In this document: piece after piece, positions 23,501 to 64,000 of the stretch
Numbering within the stretch: the stretch's first letter is position 1
Layout of the letters: every line of letters starts with the position of its first letter
Notes under the pieces: generated by a model
What the model was told of the DNA's origin: nothing
The model's input: only the letters and a program-made list of their open reading frames with translations
The model's database searches: none
Assembly: GCF_964340395.1 (NCBI RefSeq)
Contig: NC_135562.1
Coordinates: 22,487,173 to 22,551,172, forward strand
Reading direction: 5' to 3'
Length of the DNA: 64,000 bases
Origin: Glandiceps talaboti
Taxonomy: Eukaryota > Hemichordata > Enteropneusta > Spengelidae
Translations under genes and position numbers: made by a program

Positions 23501-23975
23501 ACTTCATACCTGATTTCTAATTGCTATAATCATATTGGTAATACAGCAACTCATGGTCCAAGTAGGACTTAGTTACACCTCTTGTCTAGTCTCCCAATTC
23601 ATCACTCGAACTTTCCACTATAATTGTAGCATTAGTAATCACTGAATTTGATCTTTGAACTGTAGCTAATCTACAACTATTTAGACTTGAACTGCACCTT
23701 TTGACCAGGTACCTACAATTACTAAACATGTCAACCATTTAGTCATCAAATACATAAAGCATGGCAAGTAAACTTTGCCTTTCAATTTTCAGAATAATAA
23801 ATTTCAAATATACACATCATATGTAATTATATATCATATATATCTCATTCGGAATGTTCATAAGCTGATAATGGTTGTTTATCAAAAAAATAGATTTTTT
23901 TTTTAGAGTTTACCAAACTGCATCCACCTTGGCAATATAGAACATTTTTTTAGGTATGGGAAATTTCTTGAGGTT
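23501..23975 (-). other. probable 3' UTR of the minus-strand gene
   Basis: Directly follows the TAG at 23976 on the minus strand. No minus-strand AATAAA appears in it; the first one seen downstream is at about 21232-21237, so the transcript end is not settled. Confidence 0.4.
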
Positions 23976-58353
<34,378 letters not shown>

Positions 58354-58599
58354 CTGCCAATATAAAAATATTATCATGATATTGTATATTGTATTGTGAT
58401 TGGTCAAGAGCCTTGCAGATATGAAGAATGTATTTTTCACCAAAAATGCCAGTGATGGTGAACACACAGTCATCATGTGATTGTAAACATAAATTCATAA
58501 ATTTATGAACGATATCAAAAGTACCGCCACAGAGGATGCAATCACTATTAAACAAAAAAGCATATTATGAACATTTCTGTACATTTAATGGAATACAGT
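58354..58599. other. intron of the minus gene, nothing supported
   Basis: AT-rich unique sequence upstream of the exon at 58353. Confidence 0.4.
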
Positions 58600-58846
58600 A
58601 AACATAATGTTTATTCAATTGCCTACCCATACCGGTCGTTCTATTTGCAATAAACCCTATACATGTAATCTGAATGTTGCTAAGGGCATGGTCATGGTTG
58701 CTGGGGCAACTTACATGTACATGCGTAAATACCGGTACAACACACCCACAATTTGTAGACTAACCCTCTTCAGAATCATTACCAAATTTTCGTCCCCAGT
58801 AGTTTGAGATTTAAAGTTCAATACCAAAATCACATGCATCACCCAC

Positions 58847-58917
<71 letters not shown>

Positions 58918-58953
58918 TGACTGACTGACTGACTGACTGACTGACTGACAGGC

Positions 58954-58993
<40 letters not shown>

Positions 58994-59035
58994 TGACTGA
59001 CTGACTGACTGACTGACAGATAGATAGACAGAAAT
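58600..59035 (+). mobile_element. dispersed repeat family A-related copy with (GACA)n
   Basis: TTCAATTGCCTACCCAT, TTTGCAATAAACCCT and TGTTGCTAAGGGCATGGTCA resemble the 40.3-40.5 kb part of the near-complete copy; it ends in a GACA/GACT tract at 58847-59029. Confidence 0.55.
58847..59029. repeat. (GACA)n/(GACT)n microsatellite
   Basis: Alternating blocks of CAGA and CTGA tetramers, about 180 bases. Confidence 0.95.
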
Positions 59036-59299
59036 TTTACCTGAACCAAGGTATGGTTCAGTGAAGTTAGTTGGAGAATGTTTCCAAGTAACCTCAAGGA
59101 GAGTTTAAATCAACTGACTTTGATATACACTTGTTATGTTATGTTAAGTACCCCATAATATGTTAAATGATTTAATGAGCAATACCAGATTTAAACTGAA
59201 TGCCTCCCCTAAGGGCCAAACCATAGATTTTTGGGCCTACACACATTGTTAGAATACAAAATTCTAAATTATAGCTATTTTACATGATGTACAACTCAA
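59036..59299. other. unique AT-rich stretch, nothing supported
   Basis: No frame, array or known repeat seen. Confidence 0.4.
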
Positions 59300-60530
59300 T
59301 TGGAAAATTAATTATATGAAACTAAATGAAACTTGAAGGTTGCACAGTTAACATTATTGCATAATTATTTTTAAAAAAACATTGATTATGCAAATTAACC
59401 ATTTAGTTTATAAGTTACAACATCAAGCTTTAAATGACACATGCACTTCTTTACCATTGACCATCAACAGACACAATTATCTGAAATTTGAAGTTTGCAT
59501 TCTTAAGAAATAGCCTAATCACCAAAAATCATTAATGATGCAAATTAGTCATAAAATTAAAAATTATATCAACAGGCATTAGAGAATGTGCGCTTTGTCA
59601 TGGTTGATGTATGTGCCAAATTACGTGGAATTTGAAAAGTGCATTTCAAAGATATAGCTTAATTACTGAAGATCATTAATTATTCAAATTACTCATCAAA
59701 AGTAAAGGCTATATCAACAAACTAGTGTGCATTGTTATGGTTGGTATATGTACCAAATTCGATGAAATTTGAAGCTTGCATTCTTAAGATAAAGTGGAAT
59801 TACCAAACGTCATTAATTATGCAAATTATTTATTAAAACTGCAATCTACATCAACAGACTTTATAGGACATATGCACTTAGTTATGGTTAACTTATGTAC
59901 TACATTATATTGAAATTGAAGTATGCATTTTAAAGATATAGCCTAATTACTGAAATTCATTAATTATGCATAATATTCATAAAAGCTTTAAGCTAAATCT
60001 TATAGGACATATGCTCCTTGTTATACATGTAGTTAACATATGCACCAAATTATATTGAATTTAAAGTATGCGTTCTAAAGATATATAGCGTAATTACTCA
60101 AAACCATTAATTATGCAAATAACTAATTAATGTTTATTGGATGTTTACCAAAATCCAATCAGTTCTTGCCATTAGCATATGAAAGATGCGTAGCAAATTC
60201 AATTATAATTGAGTCAAAGAAAGAAAATGATGACACAGACAGATACACACACATACACACACAGACAGATGGACATACATACATACATACATACATACAT
60301 ACACACAGACAGATGGACATACATACATACATACATACATACATACATACATACATACATACATACATACATACATACATACATACATACATACATACAT
60401 ACATACATACATACATACATACATACATACATACATACATACATACATACATACATACATACATACATACATACATACATACAGAGAGAGAGAGACAGAC
60501 ATGGTCACATCCCCCTTTTAATACCTTCCG
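59300..60530 (+). mobile_element. dispersed repeat family B with internal ~150-170-bp modules and (ACAT)n
   Basis: About five diverged modules, each with CATTAATTATGCAAAT, ACATATGCACTT, TTATGGTTAA and TTTGAAGTATGCATTC-like blocks. They lead into TGGATGTTTACCAAAATCCA and CATTAGCATATG, then (ACAT)n at 60273-60480. The inverted copy is at 2845-3135. Confidence 0.6.
60273..60480. repeat. (ACAT)n microsatellite
   Basis: About 200 bases, with two ACACACAGACAGATGG insertions at its left edge. Its His/Tyr/Thr and Met/Tyr/Val/Cys frames are artefacts. Confidence 0.96.
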
Positions 60531-60659
60531 TACCCTTACAGGAGGTAAAAACTATCAAACTTGTCTCTTATATAATACTAATACATTTAATCTGCCTATT
60601 TTGAAATATCTATCAAGTCATTAGTCCTAATTTGTATATCACTCATGGGATCATCATGT

Positions 60660-60895
60660 ACAAAGTAATTACACTCTCACTTTGATTTAAACAATTTCCC
60701 ACCTTGACACCAAAAGTAATGTCCCTACAAAATACCGAGGACATCGGTCTGGCAGGTTTTGAGTTTAATCATTTACATATTAAACAAACACACCCACACC
60801 CCACACCACACCCCCCACACACCCCTGATGACACAGACAGACACACAGACTAAAAGACAGACATACACACAGACTTCCTGACCTTTCACAGAAGT
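60660..60895 (+). mobile_element. dispersed repeat family A, right part
   Basis: AACAATTTCCCACCTTGACA, CCAAAAGTAATGTCCC, AATACCGAGGACATCGG and GAGTTTAATCATT, then a degenerate CA/CCCAC tract and GACACAGACAGACACAC. Confidence 0.6.
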
Positions 60896-61869
60896 TAATG
60901 GGGCAAACCAATGTTTCAGCAAAATGGGGGTGTTCAAGTTAACCATTCCCAATAAAGAAAACAGAAAATCAATTTTTATAGGTTTTATTTCTTTTTCAAT
61001 GTGGACTCTTCAGACTTCAACCATAATATACTGACAAATTAGTAGATTTATATTTTTCTACAATATCTTGTCTTTGATAAAATCTAACCATTCCTACATC
61101 AAGCAAGATAACATCTAAACAGGTTCATACAAATTACATGTCCTGATTTCAACAGGCTTGAAATAAATCTAAGAAATGACATTTAAATCAAACTAAGGGA
61201 AGGTAATAAAGGCAAAAGAATGTCTATCTTGGAGTCAGATCTAATAACAGTTCTGAAGGATTACTATTAAATCAATTAATAGTCAAAAGAACAATAAATT
61301 GCTTATTTCAAACTTAATATGACCTTCTTTTCTCTCAATGATTCACCTAAAGAATAGTATCACCATGGCAACTTCCTCCCATCACCAGGGAAACCAGACT
61401 ACAGATAAAGGTAATGCTACATGGAAATGAAAGATTTATCCTGTCAATGTGCAAAGACTGCAAATCTGAACACGTCATACAACATGTATGTGACAGAACT
61501 CTACTAAACAAATAATGTAAAAACACAACATCACTTGATGCAAAATAGCACCATTTACTGTAATCCTTACACCTTCTATATGAAAGTGACAAAAATCAAA
61601 GTTTTAATTAATATGATATTGCATTAGTAGTTCAGTAACATTATAGCTAAATTTTTCCACACATTTGAGTTCAACTTTTTTTTTTAATTTCAAAATGCCA
61701 GATTTTGTTGTTGACGTCCGTTTCCGACGACTTTGATTCACACAGTGGAATACCTAAATCAACACACAATCATTCCCTTCCAATCCAACTGTGATTCAAC
61801 TTGGGACAATTCTGAGATGAATTTTAGTATTTTACGGAAATATATTGAGAACTTACAAGGGATTGAAAA
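60896..61869. other. intergenic or intronic, no gene seen
   Basis: AT-rich, no tandem repeat; the longest frame (61347-61592, minus) lacks recognisable domains and coding bias. Confidence 0.4.
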
Positions 61870-62470
61870 TAGTGCCAATGGCGTTGTAGCACAACTGTAC
61901 AATTTTTTGTTTATGTTTATCTGGTTCTCTATCCAGTCCTGTTGTTACATTGACCAAACCACATTTGGCTGCTGCTATGGGCATGGTCTTTTTGCTAGGG
62001 ATATTTGCAGATATTTTTTGAATGTTTATTTACTTGTGTATTAATTCATGTTCTTATCTTTGCAATAGACACCATCATTTGGATGATGCTAATCTATGGG
62101 CATGGTTCTCTTGCTAGGGATATTTGCATACATTTTTTGAATGTTTACTCACTTGTCTACCAGATGTTGTTATTTTTGCGAAGTTGTCACTAAGGATGTT
62201 GTCATGGTTGCTAGGGCTAATTGTGTCAAAAAAATTAGAATTACATCTCAGTGCAGAATAACTCTTTCAGAAAAATCTCACCAAATTTCAGCCTAATTTG
62301 TAGTTTTGGAATTTAAGTATTTTGAATACACATCCCTGATGCACTCATTTTCATTTGAACAATTTTTCCATCAACACACAAAAAGTAATGTCCCCACCAA
62401 ACACCAAGGCAATTTTGACTTTAAAGTCACATTTGCACAGACAGATAGCCAGACCATTCTCGCAAACCAG
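61870..62470 (+). mobile_element. dispersed repeat family A copy with two module copies
   Basis: Left end GGCGTTGTAGCACAACTG; two modules with TATGGGCATGGTCTTTTTGC and TATGGGCATGGTTCTCTTGC; then TTTGAACAATTTTTCC, AAAAGTAATGTCCCC and ACACCAAGGCAATTTTG. It shows the unexpanded state of the 97-bp module. Confidence 0.65.
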
Positions 62471-62535
62471 AGCTGTTATTTCTTCCGCTATACTGCGAAA
62501 TAAAGAACTCTGGCATCTTACGATGGACGGACGGG

Positions 62536-62822
62536 TAATAATAATAATAATAATGTTTGGTACTTATATAGCGCTTTCCCACAATGGCCCTTTAGTCTTC
62601 CTCAACTCCCTGGGGAGCATACAATCCATTTAAGCTCATAGGATTAAAGCCTACATCCTACCAGGTCCCCAATTATACAGCTGGGTTGACTGAGGCACAG
62701 TCGTGGTTCAAATCTTGCCGAAGGACTTTAGCCATTCAGAAACAAACAGCAGGCAGCAACGGGGCTCAAACCTGCAACCTGTAGATTCCAAGCCGGTTGC
62801 GCTAACCATTCACCCATCATGA
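62536..62822 (-). mobile_element. tRNA-derived SINE
   Basis: The minus strand begins near GATGGGTGAATGGTTAGCGC. It has an A-box-like TTAGCGCAACCGG and a B-box GGTTTGAGCCC about 30 bases later, then a body with AACCCAGCTGTATAATTGGG and GGGAAAGCGCTATATAAGTA, ending in (ATT)n. This is the usual plan of metazoan SINEs with a tRNA head and a LINE-like tail. Confidence 0.75.
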
Positions 62823-63415
62823 CTCCATTATTACTTTAGATTAGTAATAAATATTCACGAGTAATGACATAATGACGAACCATATGTTCTGGAGCGCAAG
62901 CATGTTCACCATACGTGTGTATCTAACACTGATCAGCAACTAATTATACTTATACTCTGACTTATACCTGACTTGTCACTGTCTGTGAACGAATGTCAAT
63001 GTGACTATATGTGCCTGTTAATAGGGCATTTCTCTTGAAGCAACAGTATTTTCTGACCGTATCAAGTGAGTCCAACAGGCAGATACATGTATAGTGTGAT
63101 TGTGAACAGCAAACGTTGATAGACGCATGCACTGAGTAAATGTGAACAGGAGAGTATTAGTAGTATAGGTAGCATGAATGCAGTCCCAGTGTTCTGAAGT
63201 CCTCCGAGGACACTGTGCTAAAAGATCATACTTATATAGCATTCAGCCCAGAGTGTGAAGGTATGAATCGTAGAGATACTGTTCCTTGTAAAACCAATAG
63301 TATGGTAAATGACACTTCAATAACTACAGGTTGGAAATGGAATTACATTTATCTCGAATGAACTTGCAGGAATCAGCAAATCTCGGCTTGTTGTATTAAA
63401 CCTACTTGTACTCAC
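62823..63415. other. no supported feature
   Basis: Unique-looking sequence; no array. The frame at 63018-63242 (minus) is not convincing. Confidence 0.4.
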
Positions 63416-63424
63416 TTGATTCAT
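63416..63424 (-). CDS. possible first coding exon of the minus-strand gene (Met-Asn-Gln)
   Basis: On the minus strand ATG AAT CAA is followed directly by a good donor, GTGAGT. It ends in phase 0, as the exon at 58353 requires, and lies in one of the few CpG-bearing, repeat-free stretches. A TATA-like ATTTATATACA lies about 210 bases upstream. Three codons are too few to be sure; other exons between 58.4 and 63.4 kb could be missed. Confidence 0.28.
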
Positions 63425-64000
63425 GATTGTATCGAACGCCCGGTCTGACGGTCCAGCAAATCTATGCTCTCACAAATTCTGTTTGACACTTAAAGGCAAT
63501 ATTTATAGGTCATTATTTTTTGTTCATATCATTCCAATCTTGTCCGAAGGATGACAAAAATTAAATTTCAGCAACTAGAACCCAACTTGTCCTAGTCAGC
63601 TTTCAGTGTACATGTACATCTTGCCAAGGCACTGTATATAAATGTAAGATGGTATGCATGAGGCAATCTGATTGGTTGTAGTGTTGATGTACAAAGCCAC
63701 ACGGATAAATACTTAGATTGTATATTAATGCTGCCACGGCATGTTGATAGTGCATTTTGGATGGTGCCGTAAAAAAGGCGCTTTTTAAATATTCATTGTG
63801 TTCTTATGCTAGATTTTTGTTGTTGTTGCTCTATTGCTAGTCTTTGTCATTTTGTAATGTTCAGACAGCTGAGACATGTTTGTGTAGTGGTCTTTAAACA
63901 ATAAATTATTATTATTATTATTATTATCAACTTGAACCCGATATACTCTCCAAAATCACTAGCATTTTCACTACTGTTGTTAATATTGTAGGACACGACA
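63425..64000. other. possible promoter side of the minus gene; right window edge
   Basis: If the ATG at 63424 is real, this is its upstream region. A minus-strand ATTTATATACA lies near 63633-63643. An (ATT)n tail at about 63902-63927 may mark another retroelement end. The window ends in TATTGTAG|GACACGACA, which could be a plus-strand acceptor, but nothing confirms it. Confidence 0.3.

Noticed and set aside
60159-60624. His/Thr- or Met/Tyr/Val/Cys-repeat proteins
   Set aside because: Direct translations of (ACAT)n.

Overview
The window is animal nuclear DNA: split genes with GT-AG introns, an IFT172 gene, a tRNA-derived SINE, non-LTR and TIR transposon remains, and a very high load of tandem repeats. 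It looks like a marine invertebrate, perhaps a non-vertebrate deuterostome such as amphioxus or a hemichordate. That placement is a guess from genome style, not from a species-specific marker. Adding up the array extents, about 38 kb of the 64 kb (roughly 60%) is minisatellite or satellite DNA in at least 17 separate arrays.

Two protein genes converge. (1) IFT172, plus strand, 145-8657: the last five coding exons, 196 residues to the stop, with a poly(A) signal near 9433. (2) A minus-strand gene, 58353 down to 23976: six coding exons, in phase across every junction, giving 427 residues rich in Lys, Glu and Ser-Pro, with a stop at 23976-23978. I do not recognise the family. A possible first exon (ATG at 63424) is in the correct phase.

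Layout. 1-9.5 kb: IFT172 exons, with a non-LTR retrotransposon fragment, dispersed repeats, a 26-bp array and a 39-bp array in introns. 9.6-24 kb: the 3' flank between the genes, holding 53-, 24-, 32-, 25-, 42-, 28-, 38- and 36-bp arrays. 24-34.8 kb: one intron of the minus gene with a 42-bp array, a Harbinger-like MITE, a 56-bp array and a 41-bp array. 35-38.7 kb: an intron made of 24-bp and 31-bp arrays. 39.1-40.8 kb: an intron made of one dispersed element whose 97-bp module has expanded. 41.4-54.7 kb: an intron made of a 33/27-bp satellite, with a 100-N gap, split by a 1.48-kb hAT-like element that itself carries a nested element. 55.4-58.0 kb: an intron with a 2.0-kb TIR element holding an intronless 110-codon reading frame. 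58.4-64 kb: dispersed repeats, microsatellites and a SINE.

The most notable observation is that two arrays in two different genes are built from splice junctions. The 39-bp array in IFT172 repeats the last 13 exon bases plus the 5' splice site about 23 times. The 42-bp array in the minus gene repeats the 3' splice site plus the first bases of the last exon about 72 times. By reading frame, use of any decoy copy would introduce a stop. Both genes therefore depend on choosing the single exon-proximal site out of many near-identical ones.
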